A stretch of DNA of 64,000 nucleotides from Pomphorhynchus laevis (Eukaryota > Acanthocephala > Palaeacanthocephala > Echinorhynchida > Pomphorhynchidae): NCBI GenBank assembly GCA_012934845.2, contig WNNJ02003183.1, positions 62,001-126,000 on the forward strand, given 5' to 3'. The notes beneath the pieces were generated by a model. The model made no database searches. It was not told the DNA's origin and saw nothing but the letters and a program-made list of their open reading frames with translations. Shown piece after piece: positions 35,879 through 46,790 of this stretch. Each line of letters opens with the position of its first letter. Position 1 is the stretch's first letter. The translations under genes and the position numbers were made by a program.

Positions 35879-38800
35879 TCATGTGTCGATAAGGTGGGGA
35901 CGGAGGAGGTATTTGAATGTGATAAAGGAGGGGGCGCGGCGGACGTCGAGAGGTAGTCGATTCCAGGCGAGTGAGGCGGCGACGAGGAAGGATCGGAGAC
36001 CATAATTGTTAGAGTAATTAGAAACGTGGAGTAAGAGGGTATGACGGGAACGCAGCGATAGCGAGGTGGGGCGAGTGTCGTCTAAGAAAGAGAGGTTGAT
36101 GAACGATGGAGAGTCGACAGCGATTAGAGGAAAAGTGACGAGAAGGAGGAGTTGGATGCAGAGGTGGATGGTGAGCCAGGAGAGTTTGGCAAAATATGTG
36201 GATGTGTGAGCAATGCGACAAAGACGTAGGAGAATTCGAACGGCGGAGTTAGTGATGCGTTTTAGGGGCGTGATTATGGATATGTGGAGAATTGGCGAAA
36301 TGGCTGAGGCATTAATCGATTCTCGGGAAGAGAAGCGATGAAAGAGAATATACATACAAGAACGGTAGTCGATAAGCGGGCGGATACGGCGGATGTAACG
36401 GATAATTAAGTTAAACGAGTAAACCAAGGGTTTAAGAGAAAAGTGATCATTGAAATGGAAGCCTAAGAAAGTGAAATTGTGGACCATTAAAATGATTTAT
36501 GAGGCAACATATACAGGAGAGGAGATATGCTAAATTGACGGGGTATGATACCCATTATTTTGGACTTGTCGGGGATTAGAATGAGATGAAGATGGGAGAG
36601 ACGTTTGTAGATAGAAAAAAGACAGTTATAGGCAAACATTGCGATATCGTGTATAAGATGGGTGGATGCATGAGCATATATGAGGATGTCATCGGGGTAT
36701 TGCATGACGTTAAAGGAGTAAGTTTTGATAAACGGAAAGAGATCGCAAATTAGAAGAGATAAAAGCAGAAGACCTAGGTCTGAATCTTGTGAGACCCCGG
36801 AGGAAATAGGGATGGGACGGGAAGATAAGGAATTAGAACAGACGCGAAAAGAACCGTCGGATAGATTAGAACCGATGGAGGATGAAGAAAAGCTGTAATC
36901 ATAACAAAGGCGAGAAAAAAGAGGATGAAGTGGTCGACGATGTCGAATGCGGAGGAGAGGTCGAGGGAGATGAGAACACTATATAGAGCTTTGTCACGAG
37001 AAATGATTAGGCGTTGTAAACTTTCATGCAGGCGATTTTTGTGAAGTGATTATAGCGGAAAGCGGATTGGAAAGGAGGGTACAGATTTGATAAAGAGAGA
37101 TAAACTTTGATATGTATTAAGATAAGGTGTTCTTAGAGCTTAAAAAGAGTAGAAAGGAGTAAAATGAGGCGATATCCAGAAGGAAGTGAGAGATCGAGCT
37201 ATTGTTTCTTAAGGAGGGGACGAACGATGGCGGATTTCCAGTGTGATGGGAAAATACGACTGCGGATGAACGAGTTAAACAAGGTAGTGAGGAAAAGGGA
37301 TATCAATGAACATATGGATTTAAGTATGGGGTAGGCAAGGGATAAGCAGGTGAAGTTTTGTTGGGCAAGGACATGAGGACAGATGATACTTCGGCAGGTA
37401 AGACAGGGAGAAGATGTAAGAGTTCTGGGATGATGAAGCGAGGCGAGTAACAGGTAGATGGAATAGAGGCGGGTTATGAGTGAGCTACGTGGATACATTG
37501 GTCTGAAGAAATTATAAATAATCGTGGGGATTGATGTTGGAAGACGAAGAGGAGCAAGAAAGGATTGAGTTAAAAGTATGTCTGAGAGACTTACAGTTGA
37601 ATGAAGTGTTGTCTTTTTCTGACAGAAGGAGTTGAATTTGGTACGTAGTAGGTTGATATGAGACTGGTGAAGAGCAAGATATGAATCACGGAGTGACGGA
37701 GTGAGCGAGCGGATAGCACGTCTGAGAGAGCGGTGATAGACTCGAAAAGCATGACGGAGTCGACGCTTTGAGAGTAATCATTGGATGTCAAACCATAGGA
37801 ACGATGCAAGCGACGGTGAGGGTGAGGCTTGAAGGGCAAGAGAATATCGAGAGGGAATGTGAGTTCAGAATCGAAAAGAAAGAAAAGATCGTGAGGAGAG
37901 AAAGATGTTATTGTGGGAGAAGATAGCGACGATTTGGGTAAGACGGAGCGGAGAAGAATGAGATTAAGATTTCTCGAAGGGCGGCGTAAAATGGTCGGTG
38001 GGTGAAGCGGGGAGTGGTTGGAAGTGAAATCAAGTATGACGAGAGAGTGATCAGATAGACCAGGACCGGAGATGGACAGTGAGGTGTAGGCAGCAAAACG
38101 ATCGGGACATCGATGATGTTGGGTGCCCCGCCAAGGATATGTGTAGGTACAGTGGATAAGAGTTTGTAATTGTAGTTGGATAGAATGTTGATGAACCTGA
38201 TGGAATTGGTGGAAGAGGGGCGATCGAGGCGGATGTTGGAGTCGCCAAGCACGAGTGAAGGGATGGAGGACAAATAATAGTGGGAAAGGAAGTTAGCATG
38301 TTCGGTAAAAAGTAAGGAGGTAGGAGCTGATCAACCAGGGCGGGATACAATGGCGAGATCCAGAGTGATTGGGCTAGAAAAACGACAAGAGCGAATGCGA
38401 CAGTGCCGCCATGATTAGAGAATTTTGAAGGGAATGAGTTAGGAAGCGGGCGGATTCGACTAGTGAGCAACCGGCAGAGAGCAATCGGCGAATGGAGATG
38501 TCGGCGGATTCTGAGTACTAGGATTCGGTGATACAGAAGAGATCGATGGATTGCTTGGTGAAGAGGTTGCGTCGATGTTTCGGATGGAGAGAGATGTTTC
38601 GCCGTTTTCCTAACGACGGTTTTTTTCAATGCAGGCAGAAGAGAGTTGAGCGATTTCGGAAACGGTGTGATCGAGGAAAATGAGAGTGGCTAAAGATGGC
38701 ATGAGTTTAAATCGTTGGGAGAGCGCAGAGGACGCGTGAGAGCGTTGCTTGAAAACAATTTTCAGGATAGGGGCTGAGAAGAATTAGATTGATAGGATTT

Positions 38801-38960
38801 GTTTAGGCGGATTAATGCGACAAGAGAGATGTTGAAAAAGGATGGTTTATCCGCAGGAACAAGAGATGATGGATCTAAAGGAAGAAACATCACAGTCGAG
38901 GCGTGTTTGTGGAGATAAGGATGTGGAAGGAGTTATATTAGTGACGATGACCCAACGATT
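35879..38960 (-). mobile_element. CR1/L2-like LINE, broken, minus strand
   Basis: From right to left: endonuclease (FCITESWY-like run at about 38520, then SIPSLVLGDSNIRLDRPSS at 38230-38270 and LLSTVPTHILGG), RT fingers (FNSFIRSRIFPSHWKSAIVRPLLKKQ at 37199-37300), palm with a changed YADD (MQYPDDILIYAHA at 36700) and HLILIPDKSKIM, then the tail (FTFLGFHFNDHFSLKPLV, then SLAWNRLPLDVRRAPSF). Endonuclease, palm and tail order and the final WNxLPxxxRxAxSxxxFK motif are those of CR1/L2-type LINEs. Motifs A and B lie in decayed sequence at 36770-37190. The coding strand is strongly pyrimidine-rich. Several breaks. A relative lies on the plus strand at 60.9-62.6 kb. Confidence 0.78.
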
Positions 38961-39129
38961 GCGAGAAGGAAAGCGTTTCCGTTTTTAAAAGACATATTTA
39001 AAATATTAAAATATTTAACATATTTAAAAAATCTTATAATTATTTATTTTATTATTTAATTATTAAATTTTGATTTAGCATTATTATGTTTTGTTTATTT
39101 TATAATTATATTAAATACGTAGACTCAGT

Positions 39130-39440
39130 TAGCTGATTTGATTACTTTGCATTGTGTTAAGTTAGCTGGAGTGGGATGCCTCCTCCTAGTCCGAACCGCA
39201 GTTGAGAAGGTTGCCCTTCTCACACCCAGTCAGACAAGTTAGATACACTTGCCCACGGGCGTTATCTTCATTTTCCGTCGTGACCCCATCTGCCAATCTC
39301 CACAGGTTTACATTCTGCTTGGCAATTGAAATAGGAGGAACTGTCTTGGAAGAAGGCAGGATTGGTTTCTTGGAAGAAGAGGTGAATCTCCTCTTAGAAT
39401 TCATACTTGAAGAATATAATTTTGCTCTCTTAAAATAAAA
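39130..39440 (-). mobile_element. ORF1-tail scrap of LINE family A
   Basis: The minus strand reads ENEDNARGQVYLTCLTGCEK and then CCAGCTAACTTAACACAATGC. Both match the ORF1 tail and inter-ORF region of the copy at 22780-22915 (ENEDIDRGQ, CCAGCTAACTCAACACAATGC). About 300 bp, without ends. Confidence 0.7.
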
Positions 39441-39693
39441 AATCTTATACCAATTTGGCTGTTAAAATAAAAAATTGAAATTTAAAATAAAAGTCATTTT
39501 TATGAATTGACTAATAAAAAATAGACGTTGTATCAGAATAAGGATTAGAGGTCATTAGGAGGAACTGCTACGCTATCAGGTTTCGGCCCCTAACTCCTCT
39601 ACCCAACATATCAGCGGGGCCAAATATGTGTTAATGACGTATTTCCTCTGATTAAATTCGATTATATAGTATCTTATTCTAATACAAAGTATA

Positions 39694-41870
39694 TTATTTA
39701 TCCATCCATAAAAATTTTCCGCTAATGATTTTAAATTTATTTTTCATATCATTGTGTTGATTTATATATTTTACTATTTTCTGTTTGATGATATTTTTAT
39801 AGTAACCTAGTTTAAAATATGCATCTATTAAATTATTTAAATGATTTTGAAGAAAACCAATATCGTTACAAATTGTTGCAATTCTTAAAATTTCATAATT
39901 TAATGTATTATATTTTATATTATATGGTATGCATGAATGATCATTCAAAAATATGTTTCTTGTAAATTTAAATATGTCATCTTTACGATATAAACTAAAA
40001 GTAGTTTTAATTTATGTTAATTTAATGTTCATATCAAGATATATACTTTCTTTATCATTAATATTGGTTTTATTAAGAATGAGGCTACATGGATAAATTT
40101 GTTCGCTTATTGAATAAAAATTGGTAGAATTAAATACACATATATCATCAATATATCGAAACATATTTCATATCTTTATATAATTTAGATTTATTTTTTA
40201 AACAGTTATGAACAAATTCATATTCTATAAAGCTTAAAAAAGTCAGCTATAATTGGGCTACTATTACCACCCATTGGAACACCTTTTACTTGTCTAAATA
40301 TAGATGTCCCTACTTTTAAATAATTTTGATTTATCAAAATATTTAAGGATTCTATTAATTCAATTTTATCCATATATTTATATTTATTGATGGTTTAATT
40401 TTTGTTAAATAGGCGTTATAAGTATTATAACATATATATGTTTATCTTTTTCCGAATATAAGATTAGTTAATTTTTCTAATGCATCTTTAATATCTGCTA
40501 AATCTAGATTTGTATAAAGTATACTAAAATTGTAAGTATTTATATTCTGAAAATTTATTCCTTTAGTGTTTTAAATATAGTTTTGTGTATTTAATACTGA
40601 AATAGTGTAATACTTAAAAATAAGTAAGCTATAATTAGGTTACTGTTACCTTGAATTGAAACTCATTTTACTTGTGTCAATATGAATGTCCCTACTTTTA
40701 AAATAATTACTATTCAAAATATTTAATGCTTCTATCAATTCAATTTTATCCATATATTTATATTTACTTGATGGTTTAATTTTTGTTAGATAGGCGTTAT
40801 AATTATTATAACATATATATGTATATCTTTTTCCGAATATAAGATTAATTAATTTTACTAACGCTTCTTTAATATCTGCTAAATCTAGATTTGTATAAAG
40901 CGTACTAAAATCGTATGTATTTATATTTTGAAAATTTATTCCTTTTGTCTGTTCTAAAAATTCTTTTGTAGAATTAATACTGAAATAGTGTTTTATACCA
41001 GTATTAATTTCGATTATCCTACAACATTTTTTGAAGTGTGCTTTTATTACTTTAAGTATTTTATTCATATAGACAGAAAGTGGTTTTAAAGTACAGTTAA
41101 AAGCACTACATATGAACCTAGGTTTTATTGGAGTTTCATGAAATTTTGGATTCCAATATAATATAGGTATAGTTTTATTTATTCAATTTTTATACCCTTT
41201 TTATCCATTATAGATCAATGACTTGTAATAATTATTTCTAAACTCAACTCACTACGTTCATATGCTCGATTTACATTTAAATCATTAGAATTAACCTCTT
41301 TCATTAGTATATCATAATAAAGCTTTTTGCATATGAAGACAAAGTTATTACTTGCTTTATCAATAATTGTTATTATAGAGTTATGCTTTAATTTAGTAAG
41401 TTCTGTGTACATATCTTTATTAATTTTATCTTTTCTTTTATAATTGATTGGTAATTTTCATTTTCTCTCTAATTTTAAGTTTTCCAAATGTTTATCTTTC
41501 ATGTATTTAAGCTTTTACTTTTAATCAGCTACCAAAGTAAGCATTTAAGTCATTATATAACGAATTGTAACCCTTTTGATAGCAGCTTTCTTAATTCACA
41601 ATTTTCATAACGAATTACAATAACGAATTGTAAATTTTATTTCTATCATTATTATTTAATCTATATTTATACTCTTGATAGCATTTTCCTAACTTCACAA
41701 TTTTCAATTAATTCTAGATTATGGGTAGATATATGTTCATTTATTTTATCAAAACTAAGACTCTTACAATTGCATTCTGTTTCCATTATGTTTCTAATAT
41801 TATCGTTACATATAGATTTCAATTCTTTATTATAATTACAAATTATTCTTCCTGATGACGGTAACAACTT
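39694..41870 (-). pseudogene. Reverse transcriptase part of the permuted PLE
   Basis: Motifs in order: ECNCKSLSFDKINEHIS (Cys-x-Cys region), ITIIDKASNNFVFICKKLYY, NTYDFSTLYTNLDLADIKEA (motif A), GVPMGGNSSPIIADFF (motif B, about 40235-40285), RYIDDICVF (motif C, about 40135-40160), then LRIATICNDIGFLQNHLNNL and YFKLGYYK. DKASNNF, GxPMGGNxSPxxAD and YxDDI are hallmarks of the Naiad-type PLE reverse transcriptases. Broken in several places. Confidence 0.78.
40235..40996 (-). repeat. Direct duplication of about 380 bp in the permuted PLE
   Basis: A block from AGCTATAATTGGGCTACT (40246) to ATTTATTCCTTTAGT is repeated with about 10% differences from AGCTATAATTAGGTTACT (40627) to ATTTATTCCTTTTGT. 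The offset is about 381 bp. It covers the region between motifs A and B. Confidence 0.85.
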
Positions 41871-42199
41871 ATACCTTATTTTAGGAATATATTTACTTAA
41901 ATCTGATCCTATTATTTCTTTACTTTTTGAATTATTTAAAAGTCTACCTATATTTATGCTATCTATACATTTGTTAATGAATTTTATGGTCAGTATATAT
42001 TTTTATTGTTATTATTAACATTTATTGTCCGATTATAGTATTTTATATTACAATAACTGTCTATTATACAACTCAACCTGTCATATTTATTAATTAATCT
42101 TTGATTTATTGAACAAATGATATTTTTCGAAAAACTTATATTTACATAAGGATCTTTTAGTTTATTATCTTTTAAAAGTTGTTTTAATATTACTAATTA

Positions 42200-42815
42200 T
42201 TCATAAAAATACTTTTCTTTTTTAATATTTTTAAGTTTATTTTTCTTATTCCTTTTATCACCATGACTTCTTGGCTTGCGTTTAACCGGATTATTATAAT
42301 ATAGTTGTTTATTATTTACTATACTACTTCTGTCAATTCCTTGTACCACGTCATTCAATCCTAATGGGTACATGGAATTAAGCGTTTTAATCCAAAAATC
42401 TTCTTTTTCTAATAGCTTTTGATTTAATATTGTCTTATTTTCTTCAACAATATGTTCTAAAATAAATAATTTACAATATACTATATCATGTCCTATTAAT
42501 CTCATATGTTTATGAAATATAGTTTGACTATTATGCTGTATATTATATATGTTGACTAAACCTAGTTTTTAACATTTAATATGTTTTTCCAATATATTAC
42601 AATCCACATGTACATTGTATTAGATACACTACACCTGCGGTATTGCAGTTACAATTATTATTAATATTTAATGAAAAACATTTGTTTGTCGTATTACTTA
42701 CAAAGCAATTATTATTTAAAACATCACAAACTATATCATTTTTTCTATTACATTTTAAATATCTAAAATTAAAATCATTAGTACTTATGTATTTTTCCAA
42801 TCTGTTTGAGTGCAT
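42200..42815 (-). pseudogene. GIY-YIG endonuclease part of the permuted PLE
   Basis: The minus strand gives NNNCNCNTAGVVYLIQCTCG, then YIGKT and LKTRFSQH, FHKHMRLIGHDI and, after a variable part, KLLEKEDFWIKTLNSMYPLG with GLNDVVQ. These are the GIY (here GVVY), YIG, Arg, His, Glu and Asn elements of the family, complete and in order. A Cys-rich lead-in (LKCNRKNDIVCDVLNNNCF) precedes it. The piece lies upstream of the RT on the same strand. The frame is not continuous. Confidence 0.78.
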
Positions 42816-42869
42816 GTAACTTTTAAGTCATAATTTTTAACGTTGCTTTTTCGGTGTGAAAAAGAGCCA

Positions 42870-43769
42870 TAATTTTCACTGAATATCCTTCAGTGGAATT
42901 CAGGTGGTGCTTCTGCCCTTCACCTTCTATCTGATAAAGATGCAGATGCTATAGTCTTCCAGGAGACGCGGTATATCCGTCTCCCCCAGAACATTACTCG
43001 ATTTATCCCTAAGCACATCTACACCCACTATACTCCGTACATAACACCACCTCACTCCTCTTCATCACAAGATCTTTTAACCTTTGTAAAGAGATCCTTA
43101 AAATCATCCTTCTTACTTAACTACCTTGTTCATCCCTGTCTTGTTTAGCTATATCACTCTATAAAAACGGTAAACGCATCAGCATAGCCAATATATATCC
43201 GGCCAGGAGAAATTGACAAGAACCGTGACGTCATGGATCGTATATTGGGTAGCGGTTAGGACATGTTACTTGGTGACTTCAACGACAGAACTGGTCGCTG
43301 GATTAATGCAGCAAACCGCAGACCCAGGAATGACTATCTTATTTACAAACCACCTTCTCCGACCTTTCATTGCTCAACAAATAATTCTCTCCTCGACATA
43401 TTACTACTTCATAAGAAGTGGTTGTTGAAACCCCTCTGTACTGAGCAGTCGCGCCAACATCAGACCACCTTTCATGACTTTATTCGCTTGCGGATAGAGG
43501 AAGATACGTTGCTTGGAAGAAGGTTTCACTTTGATCCCATCAGAGTGCTCTTCTTTCAGGCAGCTATCCAACTCTTCCCTAGAATTGGTAATGAGACTTT
43601 GACCGAATTTAATTCTTACCTCTCATCGCCAGCTACCGCGTTGCTTACGACTACCTATAAAGTTTGCATATACAATCCGACTCCAGCAAAACTCAAGACC
43701 CTCGCTAAAATGCTACATCTTCCCAATCTCTCTGTTTCCGCCGGACAGGCCCTCTCGAATAAATACTAG
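42870..43769 (+). pseudogene. Endonuclease of LINE family A (second copy)
   Basis: Reads NILQWNSGGASALHLLSDKD, DAIVFQETRYIRLPQN and YTPYITPPHS, then after a frame break MLLGDFNDRTGRWINAANRR (from 43263), NSLLDILLLH and the linker to QALSNKY, where a stop (TAG at 43767) interrupts. WNSGG, QET and GDFN are the metal- and DNA-binding signature of apurinic-type LINE endonucleases. Confidence 0.8.
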
Positions 43770-44376
43770 AGCTCTAGATATAGGTTTCAGCTGAGCAGGG
43801 ATAGGGCAAGCATTGCTCACCTTAACCCTTCCCAGGTTTCCTTCTGGAAGATATTCAAGGAGAAGTTTGTCTGCTGGAAGGATATAGCCTTGGTTTGGAT
43901 TGGTAGCATAGACCTTGACAAAGTTGTACAGTAGTCACTATCCTTACATAATTATGGAGCCACTCAATCTCCCCAACCAATCCCGCCTTGGTGTGACTTC
44001 AGGAGTAGGGATCTATCTGTCACAGATATCCTAAACTCCTGGGGGCCACTTCCAAGCACCTCCAGAACTTACTCTCCACTCGGATCTGTCCGCTTTTGAC
44101 AGACAGTCAGAGAAAGGAGGTCGCCATCATAATGCTATTAGCCTCCCCGTCCGTTATTGCCTGCATAAATATTAGCCGAAGTGTGTTTTTACCCAAATGA
44201 AATCGATTTCATGTCCTAATGATCTGCGGCCCATTTCGATTCAAAACTCTCTCATCTCTATTTACGAAAAGGCGCTTGCGTGTAAAATCCGCGACCATCT
44301 AAATAGGTGAAATTTAATCCCACCAGGTTTTCATGGGTACATAAAAGATTGCTCGGTCCATTCAGCAATAGGTGAA

Positions 44377-44988
44377 GTGCATCAGTGTTGCCAAGATAAC
44401 AGTCATCAGCTTGCTGTGACTGTCTTTCTTGATTTTTCTGTAGCATATGACCGCATTTCCATTCCTTTTGTTATCTCTTCTCTCAGGTCCTTTGGGCTGC
44501 CTGCGCGAATTGTTAACAGGGTGGAAATATTGTTGTATACTAATCGATTCTTCTATGAAGATGACCCTGATGCACGTCAGTTCTACCCTATTACGGGTGT
44601 GCCTCAAGGATCTCCACTTTCTCCAATCTTGAATCTTGCTGACTCCATTATATTCTACAAAAAATTTAAACGCGATCAACATCTAGTGGTATACGCTGAT
44701 GATACCACATCCCTGTTCTCTGGACGTAGGTGCAAAGATGTAGTCGCTGACATCAGCCGTTTCTTTTTAAGATTAAAAGACCAGCTGCCCATATCCAATC
44801 TTGTTATCAACTCCTCTAAATTTCAGGTGGTCATCGTTCATGGCGCCCCTACCACCAAAAAGAAACTTAAGATTCTAGCACTCTTTGCACTTTCCTCTAT
44901 TTTGCAGCCTCAACAACTCCCTACCTTCACAAAGTCGAGTAAACTACCTGGGGTTCGCTATAACGATGATTTGGTCAGCGAAAGCTGA
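44377..44988 (+). pseudogene. Reverse transcriptase core of LINE family A, 203 codons open
   Basis: Open through the whole palm: HQLAVTVFLDFSVAYDRISI (motif A), TGVPQGSPLSPILNLADSII (motif B), QHLVVYADDTTSLF (motif C) and NLVINSSKFQVVIVHG. The usual Lys of NxxKT is kept as Lys in SSKF. The frame breaks after LPGVRYNDD; the thumb continues in a shifted frame (LDRLKRILTKTRWALKRAQ). Upstream fingers (44040-44370) are in broken frames. Confidence 0.82.
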
Positions 44989-45300
44989 CCTGGATAGACT
45001 CAAACGTATCCTGACGAAAACTAGGTGGGCCCTGAAACGGGCTCAGCATCTGCCATTGAATGGGAAACCCTAAGTGCGCTTCTGGGGGTACTTGGGCTAT
45101 CTCGGGATTAGTCTTCTTTTCAAAAGGACGTCCCCCTGAGCAGAGACTAAGGTTTCTCACGCTCCTCATCTTGAGATTACCGAGCATAGTTCGCTTCGAT
45201 TGGATTCTTCTGGGGGAGTGAGAAACCCCGGGTGGTTTAGTCAGAAAGCGGCGTGTTGGATTGGCTGGAGGGCCTGATGCCGTGACACAATGAAGACTCC

Positions 45301-45640
45301 ATTAACGACTGAACTGACATTGTTTTCTGTTTTCTTCATGTTTTTTTTTCAAAACTTTTTAATGGTTATATAGTTGTTAACAAAATCCTTATTATTAAAT
45401 TGATCTGCAACTGATTGAATTGATTGTATGTTATTTATCTCTCAAACTTTTTCTTTTTAAAAAAGAAAAATAAAAACTTCTTAAACTTTTTACAAACAAG
45501 CAAATTTCAAATTCAAATTTCAAGTAATTTAGATCAAAATAAACAAATTAAACTTTTAAATTGGATTAAAATAAACCAGACATCATAAACACCAAAATAC
45601 AAAAAAGACAAAGCACTGCAAAACATATATCAATGTAAGC
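45301..45640. other. AT-rich DNA, nothing recognised
   Basis: Contains a small A/T hairpin near 45455-45470. No gene or element recognised. Confidence 0.5.
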
Positions 45641-46125
45641 ATAGATCATAACCTCCAGTGTTGCCCTCTAAACATTTACGACTATAGGACTTAATCAATA
45701 GTGACACTGAGGTAAGCTTAGTGTTTAGATAAGATTAAAGCAACTCAATCTTTGCAGAGTGTGAATATCCAGACTGTGACCAGTCTTCCTAACATGTTAT
45801 CCAACGCACATTTAATTATTCATGTGTGTCCATATGTGCGTGCGTGTTCACGAAGCATCACTCGTAGTTGACGAGTCTGGCCAACATATAATTTCTCATA
45901 CGAGGAGCAATGGATGCTGTAAACTACACTAAGAGGGGGAACCTTTTTGGCTTGTGTTTAAATAAGCCGAATAACTTACTGTTGGATTTTGAGTAGCCAG
46001 TAATACTGCATTTACAATCACGTGTAAATTGAATGAAAATTACGAAAATATTTAGCAACTTTATAACTAGACTCAGGTATCGATACAAAATGTCTAGATG
46101 AACTAACATCTAATGATGTATCGAT
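45640..46125 (-). mobile_element. C-terminal GIY-YIG end of an ordinary PLE
   Basis: The minus strand reads SSYKVAKYFRNF and then SVVYSIHCSSYEKLYVGQTRQLRVMLREH, the VVYxIxC..Y.G.T.R.L..R..EH core of a PLE GIY-YIG nuclease preceded by the usual FKVxxxL segment. The RT that should lie upstream is absent: instead the hammerhead-bearing repeat at 46125-46275 comes directly before. The frame is broken. Confidence 0.65.
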
Positions 46126-46206
46126 TTTTATTTAAGGAGAGTGAGACCATTCCGCGTGAATTTCTTATAAAACATGTAAGCCAGACGCGAAAGAATAACG
46201 AATGCC

Positions 46207-46232
46207 GTTTCGCCATCATAATGACTCATCAG
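46207..46232 (-). ncRNA. Hammerhead-ribozyme-like core, copy 3
   Basis: Minus strand: CTGATGAG, stem II GTCAT/ATGGC closed by TATG, then CGAAAC. After it, CGGCATTCG can form a three-pair stem III with a CAT loop and is followed by TT, giving a GUU cleavage triplet. A matching stem I was not found by eye. Confidence 0.6.
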
Positions 46233-46382
46233 TGCCAGATCCCTCCCACTACTGGATGCAGAGGAGGATTGGCAGACGGCAATTAATGAATGAATCAATG
46301 TGAATGATGTACTAGAAAATTTTCTAGTAACATCATGGAGTACTAAATACGTACTACAGCTTCACCAAAAAGGATCATTAGC

Positions 46383-46790
46383 AAAAGCACTGGCAAATGC
46401 CAGCGCAGGTCTCTTTAATATCGGCTAACTTTTATTTAAGGAGAGTGAGACTATTCCGCGTGAATTTCTTGTAAAACATGTAAGCCAGACGCGAAAGAAT
46501 GACGAATGCCGTTTCGTCATCACAATGACTCATCAGTGGCAGATCCCTGCCACTACTGGATGCAGAGGAGGACTGGCACTCCCACTACTGGACTCCCACC
46601 ACTGTAGTGGGAGATCCACTACATAATAGTGGATCTACTATGATCTACTATTGATCAACTATATGGTCTCCCATGTAGTGGGAGACCCACTAAATTCAGT
46701 AGTGGGAGATCCCTCCCACTACTGGATGCAGAGGATTGCCAGTCCTATTAAAGAGACCTTCGCTTGCATTTGCCAGTGCTTTTGCTTTTG
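46383..46790. repeat. Inverted copies of a 43-bp block around hairpin-rich DNA
   Basis: AAAAGCACTGGCAAATGCCA and the following GGTCTCTTTAATA (46383-46420) recur in reverse complement at about 46750-46790. Between them, 46570-46735 is made of many small hairpins built from AGTGGGAG/CTCCCACT and AGTGGATC; the best has 12-bp perfect arms (CAGTAGTGGGAG, loop ATCC) at about 46698-46725. Looks like rearranged PLE terminal sequence. Confidence 0.65.
46511..46536 (-). ncRNA. Hammerhead-ribozyme-like core, copy 4 (best)
   Basis: Minus strand: CTGATGAG, perfect five-pair stem II GTCAT/ATGAC with loop TGTG, then CGAAAC and CGGCATTCGTC (stem III of three pairs, GUC cleavage triplet). The stem II sequence differs between copies 3 and 4 while pairing is kept. 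Just 5' of the core, TGGCAG/CTGCCA forms a perfect hairpin that would compete with an open stem I. Confidence 0.65.

Larger units (their letters stand above)
39441..42830 (-). mobile_element. Penelope-like element with N-terminal GIY-YIG endonuclease (Naiad-like), broken
   Basis: Read on the minus strand, the order is GIY-YIG nuclease (42815-42200), a Cys-x-Cys segment (about 41870-41670), reverse transcriptase (41412 to about 40120) and C-terminal extension (to 39694), then a 3' region of about 250 bp. This permuted order, endonuclease before RT, is that described for the Naiad/Chlamys group of PLEs; in ordinary PLEs the GIY-YIG lies at the C-terminus. Base composition is extremely AT-rich. 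The copy is broken in several places and carries an internal direct duplication of about 380 bp. Confidence 0.78.
42862..45300 (+). mobile_element. I/Jockey-like LINE (family A), endonuclease to 3' end
   Basis: Begins inside the endonuclease (FSLNILQWNSGGASA) and runs through linker, RT and 3' untranslated part to about 45300. It is 5'-truncated. It is the best guide to family A: the reversed 3' half at 20.9-21.7 kb and the 5' part at 21.7-24.8 kb both align to it. About half a dozen stops and shifts. Confidence 0.85.
46125..46579 (-). repeat. Two direct copies of a PLE terminal repeat, 304-bp offset
   Basis: About 150 bp, from TTTATTTAAGGAGAGTGAGAC to CTACTGGATGCAGAGGAGGA, occurs at 46125-46275 and at 46429-46579 with about ten differences. 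Each copy has one hammerhead-like core on the minus strand, which is also the coding strand of the PLE tail at 45640-46125. PLEs often carry such tandem terminal repeats with a hammerhead. Confidence 0.8.

Noticed and set aside
38051-38629. Minus-strand frame of 192 codons as a separate gene
   Set aside because: It is mainly an out-of-frame reading of the pyrimidine-rich CR1/L2-like endonuclease region.
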